Shown here piece after piece: positions 8,520 through 16,631 of a DNA stretch of 64,000 nucleotides. A model generated the notes under the pieces. The model was not told where the DNA came from, did not search any database, and saw only the letters and a list, made by a program, of their open reading frames with translations. A program made the position numbers and the translations under genes. The stretch comes from DATLGB01 sp038232275 (GTDB lineage: Bacteria > Actinomycetota > Thermoleophilia > Solirubrobacterales > Solirubrobacteraceae). Location of the stretch: contig JBBSIC010000011.1 in assembly GCA_038232275.1 (NCBI GenBank), positions 7,201 through 71,200 of the forward strand, in the 5' to 3' direction. Within the stretch, counting starts at the first letter, position 1. Each line of letters begins with the position of its first letter.

Positions 8520-9536
8520 TCAGTCGCGGCCGGCGCGGATGAGCGCGCCGAGTCCTTCGGCGGCGGCCTCGATCTCCTCGGCCGTCGACGCCTCCCGGAT
8601 CACCTGCAGATCGATCATGCGCGCGCCGAAGCGGTCGAGGGCGTTGCGGCCGACGATGGCGTGCAGCGGCACGCCGGCCTGCCGCGTCCGCGTGCCGATC
8701 TCGCCGACCACCTTGCCCTGCAGCGTCTGCTCGTCGAGCTTGCCCTCGCCGGTGATCACGCAGCGCGACGCGCGCATGCGCGCGTTGAAGTCGAGGACGT
8801 CGAGTATCCAGCTCGCCCCGGGCTCGAGCACGGCGCCGTGCTCGGCCCACAGCGCCCCGGCCAGCCCGCCGGCGGCGCCGGTCATCGGGACGCCGCGCGG
8901 ATCGCGGCCGCGGCCGGCGTGGCGCTCGGCGAGGTCGTCCAGGCGCGCGCCGAGCCGCTTGACCATCGCCGCGTCGGCCCCCTTCTGCGGTCCGAAGACC
9001 GCGGCGGCGCGCTCCCACGGCGTCCGCACGTCGCCCAGGACGACGAGCTGCGCCGCGCCGAGGCCGCCGTGGTCGGCGATCGCCTTGAGCGCGCCCGCGC
9101 CGCCGTCGGTGGTCGCCGAGCCGCCGACGCCGAGAACGATCGCCTCCGCGCCCGCCTCCGCCGCCGCGCACAGCAGCTCGCCCGTGCCGTAGGTGCTCGC
9201 CGCCCAGGGATCGCGCTCGTCCTCGGCGACGAGCCCGAGCCCGCTCGCCTCGGCGGTCTCCACGATCGCGGTGCCGCCGCCCTCGAGGGCGAAGCCCGCG
9301 CGCAGCTCGCGGCCGAGCGGGTCGTGGGCGTCGGCGCCGGCCGTCTCGCCGCCGAGCGCCGCGAGCAGCGCCTCGAGCGTCCCCTCCCCGCCGTCGGCGA
9401 CCGGGCACAGGTCGGGCGGCGCGAGCCCGGCGCGCTCGAGCCCGCGGCCGATCGCCGCCGCGACCTCCGTCGCCCGCAGGGTCCCCTTGAACGAGTCGGG
9501 TGCGATTAGTACTGGGGGTTCGTAGTCTTGCGGCAT
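8520..9536 (-). CDS. Glycerate kinase (GarK/GlxK family)
   Basis: A 338-residue kinase that phosphorylates D-glycerate to a phosphoglycerate. Family signatures visible are IAPDSFKGTLRA at residues 10-21, CPVADGGEGT, GVGGSATTDGGAGAL, and VITGEGKLDEQTLQGK near residue 265. Length is close to the usual 370. I chose the ATG at 9534-9536, because the family motif normally starts about ten residues from the N-terminus; an upstream ATG would add 29 unrelated residues and run into the divergent gene. It may feed phosphoglycerate to GpgS, but no operon link exists because the genes are in different orientations. Confidence 0.9.
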   Translation of the reverse strand: MPQDYEPPVLIAPDSFKGTLRATEVAAAIGRGLERAGLAPPDLCPVADGGEGTLEALLAALGGETAGADAHDPLGRELRAGFALEGGGTAIVETAEASGLGLVAEDERDPWAASTYGTGELLCAAAEAGAEAIVLGVGGSATTDGGAGALKAIADHGGLGAAQLVVLGDVRTPWERAAAVFGPQKGADAAMVKRLGARLDDLAERHAGRGRDPRGVPMTGAAGGLAGALWAEHGAVLEPGASWILDVLDFNARMRASRCVITGEGKLDEQTLQGKVVGEIGTRTRQAGVPLHAIVGRNALDRFGARMIDLQVIREASTAEEIEAAAEGLGALIRAGRD

Positions 9537-9570
9537 CGCGAGCGAGACCTTCGAATTCGACGGCCGGGAG

Positions 9571-10542
9571 GTGCGCCTGTCCAACCCGGACAAGGTGTAC
9601 TTCCCCAAGGCGGGCATCACCAAGGGTGAGCTCGCCCACTTCTACGTCGACTGCGCCGACGCCGTGCTCAACCACCTGCGCGAACGCCCGACGGTGCTCA
9701 AGCGCTACGCGGGCGGCATCGAGGCCAAGCCCTTCTATCAGAAGCGCGTGCCCGACAAGCGGCCCGAGTGGCTGGAGACCGTCGAGCTGCGGTTCCCCTC
9801 CGGCCGCACGGCGCTCGAGCTCGTGCCCGTCGACGCCGCCCACCTGGTCTGGGGCGTCGGCCTGGGCAACGTGGACTGGAACCCACACCCCGTGCGCCGG
9901 TCAGACCTCGACCATCCCGACGAGCTGCGCGTCGACCTGGACCCGATGCCCGAGGCGCCGTGGGAGTTCGTGTGCAAGGTCGCGCTGATCGCCGACGAGG
10001 TGCTGCGCGAGCACGGGCTCACCGGCTTTCCGAAGACCAGCGGCTCGCGCGGGATCCACATCCCCGTCCGCATCGAGCAGCGCTGGGACTTCACGACCGT
10101 CCGCCGCGCGGCGCTCGCCCTGGCACGCGAGATCGAGCGCCGCGCCGAGGGGATGGCGACGACCAAGTGGTGGAAGGAGGAGCGCCCGCCCGGCGCGGTC
10201 TTCGTCGACTACAACCAGAACGCGAAGGACCACACGGTCGCCAGCGCCTACAGCGTGCGGCCCGTGGCCGACGCGCGGGTCTCAACCCCGCTGGAGTGGG
10301 ATGAGGTCGCCGGCGTCGACCCCTCCGAGCTGACGTTGCGCACGGTGCCCGCCCGCTTGCGCGAGAAGGGGGACCCGAGCGCCGACATCGACGCGCACGC
10401 CGGCGCGCTCGACGCCCTGCTCGCGCTCGCCGACGCCGACGAGGCCGACCGCGGCCTGCAGGACGCTCCGTGGCCGATGCACTTCCGCAAGCAGCCGGGC
10501 GAGCCCAAGCGCGTGCAGCCCAGTCGCGCCAGGAAGGAGTAG
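9571..10542 (+). CDS. LigD-type polymerase domain protein (NHEJ primase/polymerase, stand-alone)
   Basis: A 323-residue archaeo-eukaryotic primase-type protein matching the polymerase domain of LigD. Motifs: RLSNPDKVYFP, KRVPDKRPEW, ELRVDLDPMP (catalytic DxD), KTSGSRGIHIPVRI, KWWKEERP, VFVDYNQNAKDHTVASAYSVRP and a tail GEPKRVQPSRARKE typical of the stand-alone actinobacterial form. These enzymes fill gaps at double-strand breaks with ribonucleotides. Family-like sequence (SETFEFDGREV) continues upstream of the GTG at 9571, back to an ATC at 9535, with no ATG/GTG/TTG before an in-frame stop at 9523, so the true start is uncertain. Ku is not in the window; a separate ligase lies 2 kb away. Confidence 0.92.
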   Translation: MRLSNPDKVYFPKAGITKGELAHFYVDCADAVLNHLRERPTVLKRYAGGIEAKPFYQKRVPDKRPEWLETVELRFPSGRTALELVPVDAAHLVWGVGLGNVDWNPHPVRRSDLDHPDELRVDLDPMPEAPWEFVCKVALIADEVLREHGLTGFPKTSGSRGIHIPVRIEQRWDFTTVRRAALALAREIERRAEGMATTKWWKEERPPGAVFVDYNQNAKDHTVASAYSVRPVADARVSTPLEWDEVAGVDPSELTLRTVPARLREKGDPSADIDAHAGALDALLALADADEADRGLQDAPWPMHFRKQPGEPKRVQPSRARKE

Positions 10543-10547
10543 GGCTC

Positions 10548-11033
10548 TCACATGTCGGTGATCCGATCCACCGCCGCGCGCAGCCAATCCGGATCGTGTC
10601 CGCCGCGTACGAGCCCGTCCAGGACCAGCCCGTCCAGCGCCGCCACGACTGTCGGCGCCGATTCCGCGCCGACGCGCTGCGCAGCCGCGGCGACGAACCG
10701 CTCCCGCGCCCGGATCAGCGCCGGGCGAAGCGCGGCGTCGCGCGCGGCCATCAGAAACAGCTCGTAGCGCGCGAGGGTCAGCGTCCGGCCGGGCCCGAGC
10801 CAGTGCTCCAGCACGGCCGCAGTGGACCCGGTGACCGGGCGCGCCTCGCGCTCGGCGAGATGGTCGAACAGCGCGGCGACCATCCCGGCCCGGTCGCCGA
10901 AGTGATGGCGCACGGACCCGTGTGGCAGGCCGGCGGCCCCCTCGACGGCGCGCACAGTGAGGCCTGCGCCCCCGGATCGGCCGAGGTGCTCCAGCGCGGC
11001 GTCAAGCAGTCGGCTCCGCGACAGGTTCTCCAC
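10548..11033 (-). CDS. TetR-family transcriptional regulator
   Basis: A 161-residue repressor-type protein. The first 48 residues form the TetR helix-turn-helix: RLLDAALEHL, then GLTVRAVEGAAGLPHGSVRHHFGD. The remainder is an all-helical ligand domain, rather short for the family (usually about 190). The start is GTG (11031-11033) and lies inside a perfect 16-bp palindrome. A second near-copy of the palindrome covers the start codon of the divergent methyltransferase gene. The regulator therefore very probably controls both itself and that gene. Ligand unknown. Its stop codon lies six bases after the stop of the convergent polymerase gene. Confidence 0.88.
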   Translation of the reverse strand: MENLSRSRLLDAALEHLGRSGGAGLTVRAVEGAAGLPHGSVRHHFGDRAGMVAALFDHLAEREARPVTGSTAAVLEHWLGPGRTLTLARYELFLMAARDAALRPALIRARERFVAAAAQRVGAESAPTVVAALDGLVLDGLVRGGHDPDWLRAAVDRITDM

Positions 11034-11041
11034 GTGGAGAA
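11026..11041. promoter_or_regulatory. Operator palindrome 1 (on the TetR gene start codon)
   Basis: TTCTCCACGTGGAGAA is a perfect 16-bp palindrome. Its right-hand part encodes the first codons of the TetR gene on the minus strand (GTG GAG AAC). The centre is exactly 32 bp, about three helical turns, from the centre of operator 2. Confidence 0.75.
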
Positions 11042-11057
11042 GGATACTGCTATCGTC

Positions 11058-11073
11058 TTCTCCATGTGGAGAG
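11058..11073. promoter_or_regulatory. Operator palindrome 2 (on the methyltransferase start codon)
   Basis: TTCTCCATGTGGAGAG repeats operator 1 with two changes, leaving the 14-bp core TCTCCATGTGGAGA with a mismatched centre. The ATG of the methyltransferase gene (11064) lies in the middle of it. Occupancy by the TetR protein would block transcription or translation start, and would suit a leaderless or nearly leaderless transcript. Confidence 0.72.
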
Positions 11074-11744
11074 TTGAGAGCGAGCTCGACGACTCCGGCG
11101 CGCCGTACGACCGCCGCGCCGCCGTCTACGACCGGCTGGTGCGCTCGCGCGCCTACAACCGGCTGGCGTGGAGCACGAGCCCGGAGGACTACAGCCGGTT
11201 CGCCGCAGCGGCGGTCGCCTCGGCCGAGGGGCCGCTGCTGGAGGCGGCGGCCGGATCGGCGGCGGCGACCGCGGACGTGCACGCGCGCTCGCGGCGTCCG
11301 ACCACGCTTGTCGACCTGTCGCGGGCGATGCTCGAACGCGCGGCCCGGAGCCTCGCCGCCGCGTCGGGCGGCGACGAGGCGGGGGCGGCTGCGCGCATCC
11401 GCCTCGTGCAGGCGGACCTCTTCGCGCTGCCGTTCCCGGCGCACCGGTTCACCACCGTCATGGGCCTCGGGCTCACCCACCTCTTCGACGACGTGGCCGC
11501 GCTCGTGAGCGCGTTGCGCGGGCAGCTCGCGGTAGGCGGAGAGCTCCACCTCGCGGGCCTCGTCGCGCAGACGCGCCGCGGCCGGGGCTACCTGGAGATC
11601 CTGCACCGCGCCGGCGAGGTCGCGGCGCCCAGGACCGCCGACGAGCTCCATGTCGCGCTCGGCCGGCCGGCGGCCTTCCGCACGTCCGGCTGCATGGCCT
11701 ACGCGACGCTCCCGGCAGCTCCGCAGGATCCCGCGTCGCCGTAG
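11064..11744 (+). CDS. SAM-dependent methyltransferase-like protein under TetR control
   Basis: A 226-residue protein of class I methyltransferase type. Expected parts are a helix-rich N-terminus (PYDRRAAVYDRLVRS), a strand-turn region around residue 55 (GPLLEAAAGSAAAT), the acidic strand TTLVDLSRAMLERA, then VQADLFALPFPAHRFTTVMGLGLTHLFDD and a late beta-hairpin. The usual glycine-rich motif I (E-x-G-x-G-x-G) is altered to EAAAGSAAAT, so SAM binding is plausible but not certain. The ATG sits within an operator palindrome. The pair with the TetR gene suggests a response to a small toxic compound, perhaps its methylation; this is inference. Confidence 0.75.
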   Translation: MWRVESELDDSGAPYDRRAAVYDRLVRSRAYNRLAWSTSPEDYSRFAAAAVASAEGPLLEAAAGSAAATADVHARSRRPTTLVDLSRAMLERAARSLAAASGGDEAGAAARIRLVQADLFALPFPAHRFTTVMGLGLTHLFDDVAALVSALRGQLAVGGELHLAGLVAQTRRGRGYLEILHRAGEVAAPRTADELHVALGRPAAFRTSGCMAYATLPAAPQDPASP

Positions 11745-11768
11745 GCCGCGGCGCCCGGCGCGGGCCGG

Positions 11769-12686
11769 CTAGTCCGCCGGGACCGGCGCGGCCGCCCCGA
11801 TGGCGCCCGGCGAGCGCCGCCCCGTGGTGGCGAAGACGACGACGGCGAGGATGACCACGACGCCGGTGATCTGCAGGGCGCTCGGCGCCTCGCCGAGGAT
11901 GACCGCCGCCAGCGCCACCGAGGACACGGGCTGGACCAGCAGCAGCAGCGACGTGACGGCGGCGGGCAGGCGGGGGAGCGAGATCGAGATCAGCAGCCAG
12001 CCGACGACCTGGGAGGAGAGGGCGAGCAGGACCAGCCAGCCGTGCGCCGGCCACGCCGGGACGACGTCCACGGCGCCGTAGGTCCCCCCGGCGATCAGGG
12101 CCACGACGGCGGCGGAGGCGGTCGCATCGAACAGCGGCCCGGCGGGGCGCCGGAGGTCGGCGTTGTTGCGCCGCAGGACGAGGATGAACCCCGAGTAGGC
12201 GATCGTCGTGAGGACGCCGAAGAACGTCCCGCGCACGGGGTCGGAGCCGAAGGCCCCGGACTCGAGCAGGCCGGAGATCAGCAGCGCGCCGAGCAGCGCC
12301 ACCGGCACGGCGACCATCATCCGGCTCGCGGGCCGCTCGCCGAGCAGCCCCCACGCCAGGAAGGCGACGAGCACGACCTGCAGGTTGCCGAGCACCGTCG
12401 CCAGGCCGGCGCCGACGTCGGCGATCGCGTGGTGCCAGAAGATCAGGTCGGCGGCGAAGAAGGCGCCGGCGGCGACGCCGAGCACGCGCTCCTTGCGCCG
12501 GCGCGCGCCGAAGCGGCGGCGCTCCAGCCAGGCCAGCGGCGCGAGCACGGGCAGCGCGTAGGCGCAGCGGAAGACGGCGGCGGTCTCCGGCGCCACGTCG
12601 GCGAGCCGCACGAGGATCGCGGAGAAGGCGATGATCGCCGCGCCGAGGATCCCCGCGGCGATCGGGCGCTCACGCAGCCGGCCCAT
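11769..12686 (-). CDS. EamA/DMT-family transporter
   Basis: A 305-residue inner-membrane protein with about ten hydrophobic segments in two repeated halves of five, the drug/metabolite transporter pattern. The first half starts at GILGAAIIAFSAILVRLADV and the second at VRGTFFGVLTTIAYSGFILV. Glycine- and proline-containing helix ends such as VLGNLQVVLVAFLAWGLLGERP and LLLVQPVSSVALAAVILGE are typical EamA signatures. Substrate cannot be told. Its ATG follows directly on the stop codon of the upstream ligase gene, so the two are probably co-transcribed, without an obvious functional link. Confidence 0.88.
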   Translation of the reverse strand: MGRLRERPIAAGILGAAIIAFSAILVRLADVAPETAAVFRCAYALPVLAPLAWLERRRFGARRRKERVLGVAAGAFFAADLIFWHHAIADVGAGLATVLGNLQVVLVAFLAWGLLGERPASRMMVAVPVALLGALLISGLLESGAFGSDPVRGTFFGVLTTIAYSGFILVLRRNNADLRRPAGPLFDATASAAVVALIAGGTYGAVDVVPAWPAHGWLVLLALSSQVVGWLLISISLPRLPAAVTSLLLLVQPVSSVALAAVILGEAPSALQITGVVVILAVVVFATTGRRSPGAIGAAAPVPAD

Positions 12687-13628
12687 TCAGGTGAGCTGGT
12701 CCAGCGTGCAGGCCTCCGGTGGCTTGTCGTCGCGCCAGCGCAGGACCTTGGCGTTGTGGCGGATGCGCCCGTTGCTCATGTGGTCGAAGGCGATCTCGAC
12801 GACGAGCTCGGGCCGCAGCGCGATCCACTCGAGGTCGCGGCCGGCCGACCAGCGCGACGGCTCGCCGCTGCCGCGCTCGCCGGTCGCGTACGGGGCCAGC
12901 CGGGCGGGGAGCGCGCGCTTCTCGGCGGCCGTGAAGCCCGAGGAGTGGCCGATCTCGCGCAGCGCGCCGTCATCACCGTAGAGGCCGAGGATCAGGGCGC
13001 CGAGCGTCCCCTCGGCCTTGCCCGGCCGCCAGCCCCGCACGACCGCGTCGATCGTGCGCACGCGCTTGATCTTGACCATGCCCTCGCGCTCGCCCGGCCG
13101 GTACGGCGCCTCGAGCGACTTGGCGATGACGCCCTCGGCGCCGCGCAGCCACGGCTCGGCCTCGGCCGCGTCCAGCGTCGTGGGGGTGAGGTCGACGGGC
13201 GCCTCAACGAGCTGCTCGAGCCGCGCGCGGCGCTCGCGCTGGGGCAGCGCGAGCAGCAGCTCGTCGTCGACCGACAGCACGTCGAAGGCGACGAAGCGCG
13301 CGGGCGTCTTCTCCGCCAGCATCGCCACCCGCGACGTGGCCGGATGGATCCGCTGGCCGAGCAGGTCGAAGTCCTGCCCCCCCTGGTCGTCGAGGATCAC
13401 GATCTCGCCGTCGAGCACGTAGCGGCCGGGCATGAAGCGCAGCTCCGGGAAGTAGCGCGTGAGCGCCTTGCCGTTGCGCGACTGCAGCTCGACCGCCTCG
13501 CCGTCGACGAAGGCGATGCAGCGAAAGCCGTCCCACTTCGGCTCATAGGACCACGTGCCGCCGGTGGGCAGCGCCTTGGCCGTCCTGGCGAGCTGGGGCA
13601 GCACGGGAGGCTTGAGTGGAAGCGCCAT
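12687..13628 (-). CDS. ATP-dependent DNA ligase (LigC type)
   Basis: A 313-residue ligase consisting of a nucleotidyltransferase domain and an OB-fold. Motif I is YEPKWDGFR with the nucleotide-binding Lys31. Other motifs are RNGKAL, VLDGEIV, FDVLSVD, GAEGVIAKS (motif IV) and MVKIKRVRT (motif V). The OB part ends in ALRPELVVEIAFDHMSNGRIRH. Such short bacterial ligases seal breaks in base-excision or end-joining repair. I chose the ATG at 13628, since the preceding 52 codons in frame lack family sequence and overlap the divergent regulator's upstream region. A separate LigD-type polymerase gene is 2 kb away, so a split end-joining system is possible. Confidence 0.92.
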   Translation of the reverse strand: MALPLKPPVLPQLARTAKALPTGGTWSYEPKWDGFRCIAFVDGEAVELQSRNGKALTRYFPELRFMPGRYVLDGEIVILDDQGGQDFDLLGQRIHPATSRVAMLAEKTPARFVAFDVLSVDDELLLALPQRERRARLEQLVEAPVDLTPTTLDAAEAEPWLRGAEGVIAKSLEAPYRPGEREGMVKIKRVRTIDAVVRGWRPGKAEGTLGALILGLYGDDGALREIGHSSGFTAAEKRALPARLAPYATGERGSGEPSRWSAGRDLEWIALRPELVVEIAFDHMSNGRIRHNAKVLRWRDDKPPEACTLDQLT

Positions 13629-13680
13629 TGCGCGGAGACTGTGGCAGATGGCGCCATCCTCGGCCGGTAACCTGCTCGCC

Positions 13681-14391
13681 ATGACCGACGACGCGACCGA
13701 GGCCGAGGAGGAGTACCTGCAGTCGATCTTCTGGCTGCAGGAGGCCGGTCTGCCGATGAGCGCCGCGAACCTCGCGCGCGCCATGCAGCTCTCGGCGCCG
13801 ACGGTGCACGAGATGATCGGCCGGCTCGAGCGCGACGGCTACGTCAGCCGCGACAAGGGCAAGCGCCTGGATTTCACGCCCTCGGGCCGCGAGCACGCCG
13901 AGGGCATCGTCCGCCGCCACCGCCTGATCGAGCGCTTCCTCACCGACGTCCTGAACATCCCCTGGGACGAGGTCCACGAGGAGGCCGAGCGCCTCGAGCA
14001 TGCGATGTCCCCCGTGCTCGAGGAGCGGATGCTCGCCGCCATCGGCAACGCGAAGACCTGCCCGCATGGGCACCCGATCGACTCGGCGAACCGCATCGTC
14101 GGCGTCCCGCTGGCCGACGTCGAGCAGGGCGCGGCGGTGCGCATCCTGCGCTTCGAGAACGAGGCGGAGGACCTGCTGCACTACCTCAAGGCCGCGGGGA
14201 TGGAGCCCGGCCACCGCGGCGAGCTGACCAGCGCCGACGCCGACGACATCACCGTCACCTTCCCCGAGGGCGACGCGACCGTCACGCGCTCCGTGGCCGA
14301 GACGATCTCGGTCACCGCCGACCCGTCGCCGCCGCCGCGCGCCGCCCTGCCCGAGCAGATCGTGCTCGGCAAGGACCGCTACGGGCGCTAG
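13681..14391 (+). CDS. DtxR/MntR-family metal-dependent regulator
   Basis: A 236-residue protein with the classical DtxR layout. The N-terminal winged helix covers residues 4-65 (EEYLQSIFWLQE, then LARAMQLSAPTVHEMIGRLERDGYV). The dimerisation and metal-binding domain covers about 66-140, with HRLIERFLTDVL, WDEVHEEAERLEHAMS and TCPHGHPI; Glu, His and Cys residues in these blocks are the usual Fe/Mn ligands. A C-terminal FeoA/SH3-like domain follows (VPLADVEQGAAVRIL). It likely represses iron or manganese genes when metal-loaded. Targets are not evident nearby, although a ferritin gene is present at 40.8 kb. Its stop overlaps the convergent P450 gene by four bases. Confidence 0.92.
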   Translation: MTDDATEAEEEYLQSIFWLQEAGLPMSAANLARAMQLSAPTVHEMIGRLERDGYVSRDKGKRLDFTPSGREHAEGIVRRHRLIERFLTDVLNIPWDEVHEEAERLEHAMSPVLEERMLAAIGNAKTCPHGHPIDSANRIVGVPLADVEQGAAVRILRFENEAEDLLHYLKAAGMEPGHRGELTSADADDITVTFPEGDATVTRSVAETISVTADPSPPPRAALPEQIVLGKDRYGR

Positions 14392-15674
14392 CGCTTCGCG
14401 CGCAGGATGACCCGCGCGCCGCCGGCCGGGATCATCGTGACGTTGCGGTGTCGCGCGTGCTCAGGAGCGGGGTCGGCCGGCGCCAGGTCGCAGCGGCGGG
14501 CGATCGTCTCGAGCACGATCCGCTGCTCGGCCATCGCGAGCGCCGCGCCGAGGCAGCGGCGAATGCCGCCGCCGAACGGGATCCACGTGTAGGTGCCGGG
14601 CTTGCGGCCGACGAAGCGCTCGGGGCGAAATGCGAACGGCTCGGGGTAGAGATCCTCGCGGTGGTGCAGCAGCAGGATGCTGATGAGCACGACGCCTTCG
14701 GCCTCGACGCCCCGGTCGCCGAGCCGCCAGGGCACGGTCACGCGGCGCCCGATGACCGGGATCACGGGCCGCGAGCGCATGCTCTCGTGGATCGTCGCCT
14801 CGATGTAGCCGTCGGCGCCGGGCGTCTGTGCGCGCACCGACTCGACGAGGCACGCCAGCGCCGCGGGCGTGCGCACGAGGCGCTCGAAGGTCCAGGCGAG
14901 CTGGTTGGCCGTCGTCTCGTGCCCGGCGAGCACCAGGGTGAGCAGCTCGTCGCGCAGCTCGCGGTCCGAGAGCAGTTGGCCCTCCTCGGTGGTCGCGGTC
15001 AGCAGCAGCGAGAGGATGTCGCCGCGCTCGGCGGCGTCGGGATCCGCGCGGCGGTTGGCGATGACCGCGTAGACGTAGCGGTCGAGCACCGACAGCGCGT
15101 ACTTCGTGATCCCGATGGGCTCGTCCCTGCCGCTGTTCATCAGCTCGCCGAGCTGGCCGATGAGCTTCGTGGAGAGGTCGGCGAGCCTGCGGATGCAGCG
15201 GCGCAGCCCGTGCTCGGGCGTGCCCGGCTCCGGGGTCCCCTCGACGCCGAAGATGCCGGCCATGATCACGTCGAGGGTGATCGCCTGCATGCGCGGCGCG
15301 AGCGCCATCTCCGCGCCGGCGCGCCAGCCGTCGACCTCGCGCTCGGCCGCGTCGGCGATCATCCGCGCGTAGCGCTCGACGGCCTCGCCGCGGAAGGCCG
15401 GCAGCAGCAGCCTGCGCTGGCGCAGGTGGCGCGCGCCGAGCGCCGTGAGCGTCGAGTTGGGGCCCACGATCGGCCGCAGCGGGGACTCGCCGGTGACCGA
15501 CGGGGCGAGCTCCGGGCTCGCGGTGAACAGCGACCGCACGTGGTCCGGGTGGCTCGTCATCGTGAACGGCTTGTCGAGGAGGAGGCTGGACACCCGGAAC
15601 GTGTCGCCGTGCTTGCGGCGCGCGCGGAAGACGAACTCGATCTGGCGGATGCTGATGCGCAGCGTCTGGACCAT
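14388..15674 (-). CDS. Cytochrome P450
   Basis: A 428-residue P450. Visible landmarks are the I-helix oxygen-binding motif LVLAGHETTANQ, the K-helix ESMR (ExxR), PEPFAFRPERF, and the haem-binding loop FGGGIRRCLGAALA with Cys374 as thiolate ligand. No membrane anchor is seen. The fold is closer to the CYP102/CYP110-like self-sufficient-lineage haem domains than to camphor P450s, judging by FRVSSLLLDKPFTMTSHPDHV near the N-terminus. In-frame proline/alanine-rich sequence continues upstream of the ATG without another usual start codon. Substrate unknown; no ferredoxin or reductase gene is adjacent. Confidence 0.9.
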   Translation of the reverse strand: MVQTLRISIRQIEFVFRARRKHGDTFRVSSLLLDKPFTMTSHPDHVRSLFTASPELAPSVTGESPLRPIVGPNSTLTALGARHLRQRRLLLPAFRGEAVERYARMIADAAEREVDGWRAGAEMALAPRMQAITLDVIMAGIFGVEGTPEPGTPEHGLRRCIRRLADLSTKLIGQLGELMNSGRDEPIGITKYALSVLDRYVYAVIANRRADPDAAERGDILSLLLTATTEEGQLLSDRELRDELLTLVLAGHETTANQLAWTFERLVRTPAALACLVESVRAQTPGADGYIEATIHESMRSRPVIPVIGRRVTVPWRLGDRGVEAEGVVLISILLLHHREDLYPEPFAFRPERFVGRKPGTYTWIPFGGGIRRCLGAALAMAEQRIVLETIARRCDLAPADPAPEHARHRNVTMIPAGGARVILRAKR

Positions 15675-15890
15675 GCGCGGGAGCGCGACCAGCGGCGCCG
15701 GCGGCGGCGCGGCCTCGCCGGCGGCGCGGGGCCCGGCCGGCGACGGCGGCGCCGCGGGCGGATCCTGCGCTGAAGCGACCGTGGAGGCGATGCGCCAACG
15801 GTACCGCCGCCACGGGAGGAGGTCCCGTAGGTGCAGCCGACCGCGAGCTGCGCGCCGGCGCGGCGAGGTCGAGGGCCTGGCGCGTCGGCG

Positions 15891-16631
15891 TCAGGCCCGC
15901 CACCGCTCCAGCCAGTCCGCGGCGATCTGCCACAGCGCGTTGTCGGGATCGAGGTGGCCCATGTGGTCCTCGCCGGCGACCAGCTCGAGGTCGCAGTCGC
16001 CGCCCGCCAGCCGCTGCCTCTCCGCGAAGCGCTCGCTCATCGCGGGCGGGACGACGGCGTCCTCGGCGCCGTGGACGCACAGCAGCGGCACGCCGATCGG
16101 GACGCGCGCGGCCGGGGACGCCTGCGCGTAGACGCCGGGCACCTCCTCCGGCGTGCCGCCGAGCAGGCGCCGCACGACGCCGCCGGAGAGCTCGAGCTCC
16201 GCCGCGTAGGTCAGGTCGAGCACGCCCGCCTGGGCGACGGCGGCGTGCACCGGCACGCGCGCGTCCTGCCGCGCCGCGACCCAGGCCGCCAGGTGCCCGC
16301 CGGCGGAGTGCCCGAGCACCACCACCCGGGAGAGATCGAGGCCGGACAGCTCGCGGAGGTGGTCGACGCCGGCCGCGACGTCCTCGAAGGTGCTCGGCCA
16401 GCCGCCGCCCGAGCGCAGCCCGAGGCGGCGGTACTCGAGGTTCCAGACCGCCCAGCCGCGCCGGACGAGGTCGCCGCACACCGGCCACATCAGCCGGCGC
16501 CCGTAGACGGCCTTCCAGAAGCCGCCGTGCAGCACGACCGCCACTGGGTGCGGACCGCCGCCCTCCGGGGCCATCAGCTCCCCGTACTGCGAGGGGCTGC
16601 CTCCGTAGCGGGTCTTACGCGGTGACGCCAA
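15891..16631 (-). CDS. Alpha/beta hydrolase (esterase/lipase-like)
   Basis: A 246-residue hydrolase related to the BD-FAE/acetyl-esterase group. The oxyanion-hole motif is VVLHGGFWK (residues 32-40). The nucleophile elbow is VLGHSAGGHLA. The acid is in VHGAEDAVVPP and the catalytic His in GEDHMGHLDP. No signal peptide. The first 17 nucleotides overlap the end of the upstream aminotransferase gene, which suggests co-transcription. Similar hydrolases include arylformamidases of tryptophan degradation, so a link with the amino-acid aminotransferase is conceivable but not shown. Confidence 0.88.
   Translation of the reverse strand: MASPRKTRYGGSPSQYGELMAPEGGGPHPVAVVLHGGFWKAVYGRRLMWPVCGDLVRRGWAVWNLEYRRLGLRSGGGWPSTFEDVAAGVDHLRELSGLDLSRVVVLGHSAGGHLAAWVAARQDARVPVHAAVAQAGVLDLTYAAELELSGGVVRRLLGGTPEEVPGVYAQASPAARVPIGVPLLCVHGAEDAVVPPAMSERFAERQRLAGGDCDLELVAGEDHMGHLDPDNALWQIAADWLERWRA

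Noticed and set aside
10778..11065. Alternative 95-residue frame starting inside operator 2 on the minus strand
   Set aside because: It is out of frame with the TetR helix-turn-helix and has no recognisable content.
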